From assembly GCF_035658495.1 (NCBI RefSeq), contig NZ_CP141945.1, positions 633,501 through 697,500 of the forward strand: 64,000 nucleotides of DNA. Reading direction: 5' to 3'. Position numbers and translations under genes: made by a program. A model generated the notes under the pieces. That model made no database searches. It was not told the origin of the DNA and saw only the letters and a list, made by a program, of their open reading frames with translations. Below, in pieces: positions 25,807 through 34,000 of this stretch. Within the stretch, counting starts at the first letter, position 1. Each line of letters opens with the position of its first letter. This DNA is from Novosphingobium sp. RL4. Its GTDB lineage: Bacteria; Pseudomonadota; Alphaproteobacteria; Sphingomonadales; Sphingomonadaceae.

Positions 25807-26941
25807 TTAGGCTTCCTTCTTGATGGCCACACCGGCCGACTGGAATACGTTGTCGTTCCACGCCGCTGCGCCGTCCGACATGTTGATGGGCGAGCCCAGC
25901 GACTGAACACCGTTGTCCTCGACCTTCGCGTCCTTCGTCAGGACCGCGAACGAGGCGGCGATCTGGTCGGCGGTCCAGCCCTTGGCGGCATCGCCCATCT
26001 GCTTCGAGACGGTGGACGACATGATCGCGGCTTCATCCATATCGTCGGAGACGGTGACGCCCAGGGCCTTGGCCTTGCCAGCGGTGATGAGCAGCGCCTT
26101 GCCCGCGTCGCGCAGCTGGGCGGGGGTCGGCTTCGCGTCCTTCACCTCCTGCTCAAGCGTGGTGATCTTCGCGTCCTTGGTCTGGCCCTCGGCGGTGAGG
26201 GTGGCGACCTGGGTTTCGAGACTCGCGACCTTGCCGTTGGCAGTGTCACGGGCGGTCATGAGGGTGGTGATGGTCGTAGCGGCGATGTCCGCGTTCGACA
26301 CGTCGACGGAAAGCCCGTCGATGAGAACGATCTTCGGCACAGGGCTCTCCTGAGTGAGTGAATCGAGAAGGTTGGTGGGAAGGGTGTCGCAGATGGCGAA
26401 CACGTCCTTGATGGCGCATTCGGAACCGGCGCGGCCGCGATCGACGAGCGCAACGTGATTGCCGGTAATGGACTTCTGCCGGGCTTGGCACTTAGTGCCG
26501 TCCGCTGCAGTGAAGTCGCCGAATTCGAGGTCGCTGCTGTAGCCGTTGCTCAGCTCGCGCTTGCCGCTCTCGACCTTGGCAATGGCCTCGGCGTCTGTCA
26601 GCAGCAGGTCGAAAGCGAGGTAATCGCCGTCGCGGATCGCGCCCATGATCGTGCCGCGCGCGTGATCGCGCCAGTTCTCGGTCGTGACGGGGGCGGCGGG
26701 GTGATCGTCGGTGACCGGCTTGCCGATGAAGCTGCGGACGGACTTCTCGTCGAAGACGGTGCCGTCGTTGCGGAGCACGTTGACTAGCGCGGTGTCGCGC
26801 AGGCCGTGCTTGTTGTCCGGATCTACCTCGGAGCGGCCGTACTGATACACGCCAGTGCGCGCCGCGCGTGCGCGAACGCGCCATGGCGCCGCCTTCGATC
26901 CGGCGGGGTGCGTCAAGGGTGAGGCTGTCCTGAAATTGCAT
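25807..26941 (-). pseudogene. DUF2213 phage protein (prohead protease/scaffold region), frameshifted near its start
   Basis: The canonical N-terminus MQFQDSLTLDAPRRIEGGAM starts at 26941. The remainder (RTGVYQYGRSEV, then the DDHPAAPVTTENWRDHARG and NHVALVDRGRAG motifs) is in a different frame, so a shift lies at about 26855-26885 within a GCGC-rich run. The C-terminal part carries a coiled coil (about residues 215-270) typical of a fused scaffold. DUF2213 proteins act as prohead proteases and scaffolds upstream of decoration and capsid genes. Without the true start the protein is probably not made. Confidence 0.8.
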
Positions 26942-27073
26942 AGCCGGGACGGTAGGATGAGCCTTAGGTCGACTTTACCGCGCTCGAAGTGTGCCAGTAT
27001 GAAGCTGTGACGATCTGGAACGCGACTCCACAAGTGTTATTATTCAGAATGAAAACGTATCGGAGGATTTATT

Positions 27074-27364
27074 ATGGCACATCTATTTCGGTGGGACGGT
27101 ACTTATGATTGATACACCAGCGGCGTGAACATATTCGACGAGCAAGGGAATTACCGCGGCTACCTCGAAGGCAATGATGCCTGGGGAAGCGACGGACATT
27201 ATCTCGGGCAATTGGTCAATGACGCTTACATCCAGCGCCAGACCTCGGCCATGCCACGTCTCCCCCGCCTCCCCCGAATTCCGCCTATTCCGCCACTGCC
27301 GCCCCTACAGCCCCTGCCAAAGTTGCCGCAGATGCCGCGGATTGGTTATCAAGACGCTTGGTGA
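27074..27364 (+). pseudogene. 4-fold beta-flower domain protein with internal TGA
   Basis: From an ATG at 27074, preceded by GGAGG, the frame reads MAHLFRWDGTYD, a TGA at 27110-27112, then YTSGVNIFDEQGNYRGYL and SDGHYLGQL. This is the 4-fold beta-flower fold, where Trp or another aromatic is usual at the stop site. A proline-rich tail (about residues 57-90) follows. Either a TGG-to-TGA change killed the gene or translation restarts at the GTG at 27125. It is the only plus-strand gene inside the head module, so it is an insertion there. Confidence 0.6.
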
Positions 27365-27466
27365 GCTAATCGAACTTCACGACAGCCTGCGACCGGCACG
27401 CGCAGCAGGGCAGCCGCCCCGGCAGATTCTGCGGTGCCCTCGCATCGGCGCGTGCCTGGTCGCGAC

Positions 27467-28006
27467 TTACTGCTGCGTCCGACGGACCAGCGACCAGTCG
27501 TATCCCAGTGCCTTCACCCGCGACTCTAGGCTCGAAAGCAGTTCAGCACTGGGGCGGGCGTCACGAGTGAGCACCCAGAGGTACCGGCCCGATGGTTCTC
27601 CGACGATCGACCATTCGTAATCATCGCCATGATCCAGGACCCAGTAATTGCCGAAGAATGGTCCGAAGAACGACACCTTCAGCTTTGCGTTTGTCGCAGC
27701 GTCCACGATCTTGGCCTTACCTATGGATTCCTTCCATTTCCCCTTGCGAAGGCCGCGGTTGACGACCTTCAAAGTGCCGTCGTCATTGAGCGAGTAATTC
27801 GCATTGACGCCTTCCATATCCTTCTGGAACGAGGCTTCGTAGCGGTACTGCTCGTACCAGCGGCCTATGTAGCGGCTCACATCAACCGGCTTGGCTGGTG
27901 GGGGAACTGCATTGTTCCCTACTGGTCCCGGCCGAGGGATGGCAGCGCAGGCCCCGAGCAAGAGTGTGGTCCCTGCTACCGCGATGGCGATCGTTGTCTT
28001 TCGCAT
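27467..28006 (-). CDS. Lipocalin-family outer-membrane lipoprotein (Blc-like)
   Basis: The start MRKTTIAIAVAGTTLLLGAC at 28006 gives a lipoprotein signal with lipobox LLGAC. The mature part carries the lipocalin GXW motif (DVSRYIGRWYEQYRYEASFQ) and a C-terminal WVLTRDARPS strand, as in Blc. Blc-type lipocalins bind lysophospholipids in the outer membrane. It sits between the head morphogenesis and DUF2213 genes on the same strand, so it is a candidate prophage cargo gene. Its frame is continuous upstream through a TAG at 28085 with the head protein; I regard that as chance. Confidence 0.85.
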   Translation of the reverse strand: MRKTTIAIAVAGTTLLLGACAAIPRPGPVGNNAVPPPAKPVDVSRYIGRWYEQYRYEASFQKDMEGVNANYSLNDDGTLKVVNRGLRKGKWKESIGKAKIVDAATNAKLKVSFFGPFFGNYWVLDHGDDYEWSIVGEPSGRYLWVLTRDARPSAELLSSLESRVKALGYDWSLVRRTQQ

Positions 28007-28084
28007 GAAAGCTCCTGTGTTCTCACGCCTGATAAGCGACAGGAGCGGAATCGGTTTCAATAATCGCAAGACGGACACCATTGT

Positions 28085-28887
28085 CTAAGCGAACTTGATG
28101 ACCGCCTGGGATCTGCAGCCGCAATAAGGAAGCCTTCCCGGCAAATCCTGCGGCGCTGTGTCATCGGTGTATTCCTTCCCATCCCGCGCCTGGTGATCCG
28201 CGCGCGGGTGGGCCTTTCGACTATGCCGCCAGATCCACGTATCAATGCCCGCTTCCCGGCGGCGCTCGTCGGCCATCGATGACGTGAGCTTGTTCAGCTA
28301 GTCCGAGGCAATGCGAATCGACCGGCCCCGGCCAAGCGCCGTGGCCTCGCTGATCGACTTGGCCACATCGCGCGCGGGCGTCCGGCTCAGCGGGCCATCG
28401 AACACGGCGCTGCTGATGCGCTAGCGTGTCTGGTCGGACACATTGCGCACCAGGTCCGTGTTCCACCCGATCGTGGTTTCGAGCGTGGCGCGCATGTCGC
28501 CAGCACCGATAATCGTCTCAAGATCGACGCCGGTGGCCGACAGGACCGCGCCGCGCCATTTGCCACGTTGCCAGCGCTCCACCTTCAGTGCCCAGCCGCG
28601 CAGTTCCGGCGTCAGCAGCAGGAGCAGGCGGTTCACCTGCTCTGCAGCGCCATCGATCTCGGCCTTCACGTCTGCCGGGGCGTCAGTGGTCATCTCCGCG
28701 ACGGTGCGCGCGTAAGCATCGCGATGCGATCTGCACTGGCTGTCCACGCATCCGCCACAGGTTTATACACAGACCTATGCAAGTTCGTCGCCAGCACGGC
28801 CGGGGGCGCAATATCTCGCAGGACGATGCTCTTGCGGCGGATGCCGGGGTTTGCACGGCGAATGATGGTGGCGAGGTCGTATTTCAT
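28085..28887 (-). pseudogene. Phage head morphogenesis protein (SPP1 gp7-like), one frameshift and two amber codons
   Basis: The N-terminus MKYDLATIIRRANPGIRRKS starts at 28887. The frame changes near 28715, after SADRIA, and continues as YARTVAEMTTDAPADVKAEI, ELRGWALKVERWQRGKWRGA, then QTR-TAG-RISSAVFDG (28421) and IASD-TAG-LNKLTSSMA (28298). Next comes REAGIDTWIWRHSRKAHPRA and the PGRLPYCGCRSQAV cysteine motif. In related proteins as I recall them both amber positions are Gln. The gp7 protein is a minor head component linked to the portal. It ends at a TAG at 28085. Confidence 0.82.
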
Positions 28888-28977
28888 TGAACCGGCGCAC
28901 CTCCTGGGCTATACAGAGGACAGGATCGCTCCACGTTCAGGCGTAGTGGCTGGGGCTTTGCATCAGCCGGGGCGGTC

Positions 28978-30216
28978 CTAGACATTTTCCCACATCGTAA
29001 CCAACGCCAGCTTCCCGGATCGTTCGCCTACGCGCTCGATCAGCGTGTAATCGCGGCTACCAATCGAGAAGTCCGAGCGGATGCGCAGGCCGGCGCCGTG
29101 GCCTCGCTGGCCCTGTGAACGGATTAAGTGCGCGTTTGCGGCGTGCGTCGCGTAGCTCTTCAGCACCGACTTGCTTGGCGGAGTGCGGCCGCCCTTCGAG
29201 AACTTGGAAGCGTGGTTCAGGCCGTCGGGACTGGCCTCTCGCAGCAAATGGCCCACTTCCATCCCAGTCTGCTGCTTGATGAGGGCTGCATTGAGGATCG
29301 GGACAGTAGGAAGCGCAGAGGTGAAACCGCCGATGTTTTTGGGGGCGAACTGCCCACCCCGGCGAGATCCCGCCGGATATCGGTTCGAATTTGAGTCTTC
29401 AAAAGGGAGCCCGCCGGTCGGCACACCCCCATCTGCGGTAGCACGGCGGGAGGGCGCGGAACCCCCGCCGCCGGCTAGATTGGGATCACCTCCTTCGGCC
29501 TGAATGGCAGACGGGTCAGTCCCGTCGTCGTCCGGGGTCAACCCGAACCTCTCGTTTTCGGGGATCTCGGCGAGCGCCTGATCGAGACCGGGGATATACT
29601 CTCGCTCGGTCATCAAGTTCTGGAGGCCCTTCGCGAATGCCTCGTCGGGAATCGCGCCGGTGGCCTGTAGCTTGGTCACCGCGTCCATGGTGACGTTGAA
29701 GGTGTCCGCCTCTTCCTTCTCGGTCGGGACCGAGAGCGGGGCGAACTTCCATGTCACCTTGGCCGGATCTGCGCCTGCCGAGCGCATCAGGAACGGGTCC
29801 AGCTGCTCAAGACAAGGCCGGGTCTCCAGCTTTTGACCAGAGACGACCGCCTTGTTCCAGTTGTCCATGTCGTGCTGGCCGGTGGCGTTCATGCCAGCGG
29901 GGGAGCGGCCTATAAGGCGCGTGAAAGGGATGTCGGACACGGCGGAGACGCGCTGGTCGAAGGCATCCATCATCGCCGGGATGCCTGTCCAGGTTACCTG
30001 ATAGTCGGTGATCGTCTCGCCCGCGTCGTCCTGGCCTCCCGAACAGCGATAGACCGTGGCGTTGAGGCTGCTCTCGCCCAGCGCTATGACCTCGATGCGC
30101 TTGTTCAGTTGCTCCGGGTCTCGGCTGTCGAGGTCGGGGATACCGATGCGCAGGAGCTTGGCCTTGCGGGCCAGGGCGGCGAACCACGCCTGCGTCTCGT
30201 CGGAACGGGTATCCGA
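28978..30216 (-). pseudogene. Portal protein (DUF1073/Phage_portal_3), N-terminal part missing, C-terminal nuclease-like extension
   Basis: The open frame from 30216 reads [20 protein letters not shown] and then [37 protein letters not shown], all typical of the C-terminal half of DUF1073 portals. No start codon belongs to it: a DUF2312 fragment is joined out of frame at its head. After a glycine-rich linker (about 29430-29500) a separate domain ends in RSDFSIGSRDYTLIERVGER and GKLALVTMWENV, resembling PBECR-type RNase-fold domains that are often fused to phage portals. The stop is TAG. Confidence 0.75.
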
Positions 30217-30334
30217 CGGCCTTGCCCTCTGCGTAAACGTCCTTCACGTCATCGCCGACGCCCTTCTTTTCTTCCTCAAGGCGCTCGATCCGCTCAATCA
30301 GGAGGCGGAGGCGATCATCGGTGGTTTCGGCCAT
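30209..30334 (-). pseudogene. DUF2312 (GapR-like) N-terminal fragment fused out of frame to portal gene
   Basis: An ATG at 30334, with AAAGGA eight bases upstream, starts [20 protein letters not shown] followed by [20 protein letters not shown]. This is the N-terminal helix of the DUF2312/GapR nucleoid-protein family. The family continues with a second helix, but here the sequence passes into the portal gene in the wrong frame at about 30209-30216. A deletion must have joined two genes that are normally separated by terminase and the portal N-terminus. Confidence 0.72.
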
Positions 30335-30414
30335 GGTAGATGGTCCTTTCAAAGCATCAGGGGTTCGTCGCGGGCGCGATCAGCAATCCAGGCAGACCGG
30401 CCGGCGGCGGCGGA

Positions 30415-30464
<50 letters not shown>

Positions 30465-30543
30465 GTGCGGCGGCCAGCTCAGCCTGTTCGGCGGCGAACG
30501 ACATTGCCGACGACAAAATCCCTTACTGAGAGGCGACCGAACC

Positions 30544-31098
30544 ATGATGTACAAGTCGAGCAAGGGCGACAAAGAGATCGCCTCGATGCCGCTCTCCTAC
30601 GCGAAGAACGCGCTTAACAAGCTGATCCGCAGCGAGCCGGAGCGGAAAGTTGAGATCGATGCACTCCAGGAGCATGTCGACCGCCTGACGGCCTAGGCCG
30701 AGGCGAAGGTTCTGGCCGGTGGCGATGACGCCAATCCGCGCGCGGTGATCGGCGGAAACCATCCGCCCGAAGAAACCCCGGCGCCGAAGGTAGACGGTCG
30801 CGTCGCGATCGACACACATGTCGCCGACCTGCTGCACGCCATGCTGTCCGACATCAGCCGGGCAAAGCCGATGGGCCGCAACCTCAAGCCTGAAATATGG
30901 AAGTGCCTGTTCCTCGACGCGATGGGCCACCAGGCGAACTGGGTCCCCTCGCTCGACGGCGATGGTGTCGTGAACACCGGCTTCCGTTCCTCCCGCCTCA
31001 CCGTCGCTGAGATGAGCGACATGATCGAAAGTCTGTACGCCTTCGGCGCCGAGCACGGTGTCGAATGGAGCGAACCCGCTGAAAGGCACGCCGCATGA
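30544..31098 (+). pseudogene. Prophage early-region protein split by an amber codon
   Basis: The ATG at 30544 starts MMYKSSKGDKEIASMPLSYA. At 30694-30696 an in-frame TAG separates RLTA from AEAKVLAGGDDANPRAVIGG, and the frame continues to a TGA at 31096-31098. Both sides share amino-acid composition typical of a phage early protein, so the two parts belong together. No function was recognised. Its stop overlaps the next small ORF (ATGA). Confidence 0.6.
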
Positions 31099-31178
31099 AA
31101 CCCCACCACCTAGAACTGCGCGTTGACCCGACAGACGGCCGCGTGGGACGCGCTCATGCCATGGAGGTAACGGCATGA
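31095..31178 (+). CDS. Very small prophage ORF, 27 residues
   Basis: ATGA overlap with the previous gene at 31095 and again with the following ATG at 31175 supports translational coupling. The product is MKPHHLELRVDPTDGRVGRA plus seven residues. The next frame from 31175 opens MSHFNASGALALSANC but becomes antisense to the 31211-31501 gene at once, and looks like a truncated 5' end. Confidence 0.35.
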   Translation: MKPHHLELRVDPTDGRVGRAHAMEVTA

Positions 31179-31210
31179 GCCACTTCAATGCATCTGGGGC
31201 GCTCGCCCTT

Positions 31211-31501
31211 TCAGCTAACTGCCCGAAGCGAGGGCGGCGTCACCTTTCTCACAGAATTGGCAGCGACCTTCATTGCTTCCAGTTCGTCAAGGTAGCCGGT
31301 CAGCCTGTGTTCGCCCAGTTCCAGAGCATGTGCACGTCCCATGTCCTGCAGTTCGCGCAGACAGTCCTCCGCCTCGTGCCGATCAAGTCGCGAAAGCAGG
31401 TTGGCCAAGATGTGGCTGATGGCGAACTGTGCGCCCTCAAATTCAAGCGCAGCTCGTTCCAAATTTTCTATCCGAGGCGTCATTTCCGTAACCATAGTCA
31501 T
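31211..31501 (-). CDS. Hypothetical helical prophage protein
   Basis: The ATG at 31501 is preceded by GGAGAG. The protein of about 96 residues is almost wholly helical (NLERAALEFEGAQFAISHIL; LSRLDRHEAEDCLRELQDMG) and probably a coiled coil. It is the only minus-strand gene in the early module, the place where a repressor or immunity-region gene would be expected, but no DNA-binding motif is visible. The upstream interval 31540-31758 is AT-rich and likely carries divergent promoters. Confidence 0.5.
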   Translation of the reverse strand: MTMVTEMTPRIENLERAALEFEGAQFAISHILANLLSRLDRHEAEDCLRELQDMGRAHALELGEHRLTGYLDELEAMKVAANSVRKVTPPSLRAVS

Positions 31502-31758
31502 TGTCTCTCCGAATGTGGGAACATTTGTGCACATTGGCGACCGCGGCTATTTTTCGTTAGGATAGGCGGGATAGAGTTAAGCGATTATTATCATCGATTA
31601 ATAGCGTTGACCGATTACAAAATTGTCATAGCTTCACGCGGCTGTGTTTTCGGCAGCCTCGTCGAACATGGCGATCTGTCGCCGGTGACCCAGCCGGGCA
31701 TGCAGCGCGCATCGGAGGTATCAAGCGCCGCCCCCTCTCAGATCGAGGAGGGGTGAGC

Positions 31759-32016
31759 ATGGGCGACATGATCGACGGCTTCCGCGACATGAAGGCAATC
31801 AAGCAAGCCGAGCGAAAGGTATTCGGCCTGCCATGCCCTGTGTGCGTGGAGAAGCTCCCACGCGCTCAGCCCAAGCGCTTGCAGCCGGGCCAGAGCTGCC
31901 AAGCCCACAAGCCCCATTATCGTGATCATCGGGAAGAGCCGACCGTCGCCGAATACAACGAGCGCATGGCTGCTGCTGGCATCGACATCCGCAAGCTGGA
32001 GGTATCCAATGCCTAA
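31759..32016 (+). CDS. Prophage early protein with cysteine-histidine cluster
   Basis: The ATG at 31759 has GAGGAGG upstream and is preferred to the GTG at 31753. The protein of about 85 residues includes FGLPCPVCVEKLPRAQPKRL and QSCQAHKPHYRD, a possible zinc-binding C-X2-C...C-X2-H arrangement. Similar short proteins occur in sphingomonad prophage early regions. The role is unknown. Its TAA overlaps the next ATG. Confidence 0.65.
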   Translation: MGDMIDGFRDMKAIKQAERKVFGLPCPVCVEKLPRAQPKRLQPGQSCQAHKPHYRDHREEPTVAEYNERMAAAGIDIRKLEVSNA

Positions 32017-32437
32017 CACCCGCACTGAGCATACGCCGGAAGCCGTGGAGCTCGTCGCGCTCCGTCAGGCGCTGAAAAACCTCCTCGACGCTTGCTATCA
32101 GGCAGACGGCATGGAAGAGTTGCCCTGCTGCATCGACGGCTCGCTGCTCGACGAGGCTGATGCTGCGCTGGAAATGCAGTATCCGGTTGTCTGGACGGAA
32201 GAGCAGGTTGCAGCGCTGGTAGCCCGTCAGGAAGACGGGACCTTGCACCCGTATACCTGCGGCGGTGAACGCTCGGATTACGCGCACACCTTCCATGCAG
32301 AGGAAGCTGGCGAGGAGCCGGGCCAGCTTTACCCGACGACGCGAGGTTGGCGCTGCCCAGCCTGCGATTACCGGCAGTTCTGGTCTCATGAAACTGGCAG
32401 CCCGGCAGATCAGAATATCCCCGGAGACCCGGCATGA
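32009..32437 (+). CDS. Prophage early protein with zinc-ribbon-like C-terminus
   Basis: A 142-residue protein starting MPNTRTEHTPEAVELVALRQ at 32009, overlapping the stop of the preceding gene. The C-terminal region HPYTCGGERSDYAHTF and GWRCPACDYRQFWSHE suggests a treble-clef or ribbon-type zinc site. No catalytic domain was recognised. Its TGA overlaps the ATG of the next gene (ATGA at 32434). Confidence 0.65.
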   Translation: MPNTRTEHTPEAVELVALRQALKNLLDACYQADGMEELPCCIDGSLLDEADAALEMQYPVVWTEEQVAALVARQEDGTLHPYTCGGERSDYAHTFHAEEAGEEPGQLYPTTRGWRCPACDYRQFWSHETGSPADQNIPGDPA

Positions 32438-32705
32438 AGACCCTCGCCACACAGGTCACCCAGATCGTGCAAGCCCTACACCCTGCACCCTGTCACAGAC
32501 GATTCCACCTTCGAAAAACTCCACCTCACCGACGTAGAGCGCGACTCCATTGCTCTCGATATCGAGAACACCCTCGGAATCCATGTGTGCGACAAGACCG
32601 CACGCGGATGGCAGTCGGTGGGGGGATGTGGTGCGCTGTGTTCAGGGGCGGATGATTGGGGAGGTGGCATGCCCCCCCATAGCATCGCCCGCTGGCCTGC
32701 AATGA
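32434..32705 (+). pseudogene. Acyl-carrier-protein-like phage protein, frameshifted twice
   Basis: The start MKTLATQVTQIVQALHP is interrupted because CACCCTG is tandemly duplicated (32479-32492). With one copy removed the frame continues VTDDSTFEKLHLTDVERDSI and ALDIENTLGIHV, the helix II region of acyl-carrier-like proteins, though the phosphopantetheine Ser motif DSL is not kept exactly. A further shift in the G6 run near 32621 is needed to reach GDVVRCVQGRMIGEVACPP and a TGA at 32703-32705 that overlaps the AlpA start. Small ACP-like proteins occur in alphaproteobacterial prophage early operons; their role is unknown. Confidence 0.6.
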
Positions 32706-32920
32706 TGGGCCGAAAGACCGCGATGGAATACCTCGATGTGGGCGAGACCGCATTCGAGGGCGAAATCGCTGCCGGTCGCATCCCTGAGGGGATCATGTTC
32801 GGCGGGAAGCCCCACTGGCGTCGTGACGCGCTCGATAAGGCTTTGGCCATCATTTCCGGCGAACTGGTCACCGACCACATCGCTCGTTTCGAGGAGCGCA
32901 GGCGTGGTAAGGCTGCCTAA
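32702..32920 (+). CDS. AlpA-family helix-turn-helix regulator/excisionase-like protein
   Basis: A 72-residue protein from the ATG at 32702 (overlapping the preceding stop): MMGRKTAMEYLDVGETAFEG then RIPEGIMFGGKPHWRRDALD. This is the winged-helix excisionase/AlpA pattern, with the wing ending in HWRRDALDKAL. Its C-terminus overlaps the GTG start of the integrase gene by 17 bases. Such proteins typically regulate or direct the excision reaction of the adjacent integrase. Confidence 0.75.
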   Translation: MMGRKTAMEYLDVGETAFEGEIAAGRIPEGIMFGGKPHWRRDALDKALAIISGELVTDHIARFEERRRGKAA

Positions 32921-33914
32921 ACTGAAATACGTGAAATTCACCCGGTCGAAGGGGAAGATCTACGCCTACTTCGACACGGGGAGAAAGAAATCCAACGGTG
33001 AGCCAATTCGATTGCCGCTCCCGCCGTATGGCACGGTCGGATTCTACGATAGCTATTCGTCATTCCTCGGCGCGCGAACCAAGCGCATGGCCAATGTCCC
33101 CACGATCGCCAGCGTGGCGGAACTCTACCAGAACAGCGACGACTTCAAGGATCGGTCAGAGGGCACCAAGAAGGTGTACCGAATCACCCTGAAGAAGGTC
33201 CTGGCAGAATTTGGGGAGTTCCCCCTGGAGGACGTGACCCGCAAGAGAGTCTACGACGTGCTTGATGAAATTCCAGGGCCAGCCTCCAGAAACCTGTTCG
33301 TGGCCATGCTGGGTGTTCTTTTCCGCTACGCCCGCTCGCGCGACATGACCGAAGCGAACCCGATCAAGGATATCCGGCAGGCGAAGACAGGCGAGCACGA
33401 GCCATGGCCCGACGATCTACTCACCGCTGCATTGGCGGCGGACGAAGCTATGATCCGTCTGTCTGTCCATCTGCTCAATTTCACCGGCCAGCGCCTAGGC
33501 GACGTTCTCAAGCTGCGCTGGTCAGACATCCGCGGCGGCAATGTCGTGATGACCCAGCAGAAGACGGCCAAACCTATGATCATCCGCATGCACCGCGATC
33601 TGATTGCTGAACTCGATCAGGCGCCGCGCCTTGGAATGACGATCATCAGCCATGCAACCGGCAAGCCGGTGGGCGCTGACTTCCTGCGGAACCTCCTGAA
33701 GGGGTTCGCTGCAAAGCTTGGGCATTCTGTTGTGCCGCACGGTCTCCGCAAGAACGCGGTCAACAGCCTCTTGCGCGCCGGATGCACCATCCCTGAGGTA
33801 CAGGCCATCACGGGGCAGAGCGTCGAAATGGTAATGCACTATGCCAAGCAGGTCGATCAGGGAGCTTTGTCGGAGGCGGCCATCATCAAATTGGAGCGAG
33901 GAAACAGATCGTGA
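32904..33914 (+). CDS. int: Prophage tyrosine-type integrase
   Basis: The GTG at 32904 has GAGGAGCG upstream and gives 336 residues. The N-terminal arm-binding segment (KYVKFTRSKGKIYAYFDTGR) is followed by a core-binding SAM-like domain and the catalytic domain. Catalytic residues are visible: Arg197 in TGQRLGDVLKL, His279 and Arg282 in PHGLRKNAV, and Tyr313 in VMHYAKQ. The gene is intact although most of the prophage is not. It lies at the right edge, where attP is expected, but no duplicated att core was recognised. Confidence 0.92.
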   Translation: MVRLPKLKYVKFTRSKGKIYAYFDTGRKKSNGEPIRLPLPPYGTVGFYDSYSSFLGARTKRMANVPTIASVAELYQNSDDFKDRSEGTKKVYRITLKKVLAEFGEFPLEDVTRKRVYDVLDEIPGPASRNLFVAMLGVLFRYARSRDMTEANPIKDIRQAKTGEHEPWPDDLLTAALAADEAMIRLSVHLLNFTGQRLGDVLKLRWSDIRGGNVVMTQQKTAKPMIIRMHRDLIAELDQAPRLGMTIISHATGKPVGADFLRNLLKGFAAKLGHSVVPHGLRKNAVNSLLRAGCTIPEVQAITGQSVEMVMHYAKQVDQGALSEAAIIKLERGNRS

Positions 33915-34000
33915 ATCCGCAAACCACTCGAAAAACACCCAAAAAAAAACCCGGAATTCCGCCATTTTCATTTAACCCTCCTATTCATGGAGCCGAAGGG

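Noticed and set aside
27110..27112. Selenocysteine at the TGA of the beta-flower gene
   Set aside because: No SECIS-like hairpin is apparent directly after the codon, and the position is likely aromatic in the family; a TGG-to-TGA change is simpler.
28085..28087. Readthrough fusion of the head protein with the lipocalin
   Set aside because: The frames are continuous through the TAG, but the lipocalin has its own ATG and lipoprotein signal peptide, which a fusion would disable.
33915..34000. Prophage attachment site beside the integrase
   Set aside because: No tRNA 3' end and no matching core on the other side of the prophage were found; the left end is destroyed by the IS3-linked deletion.
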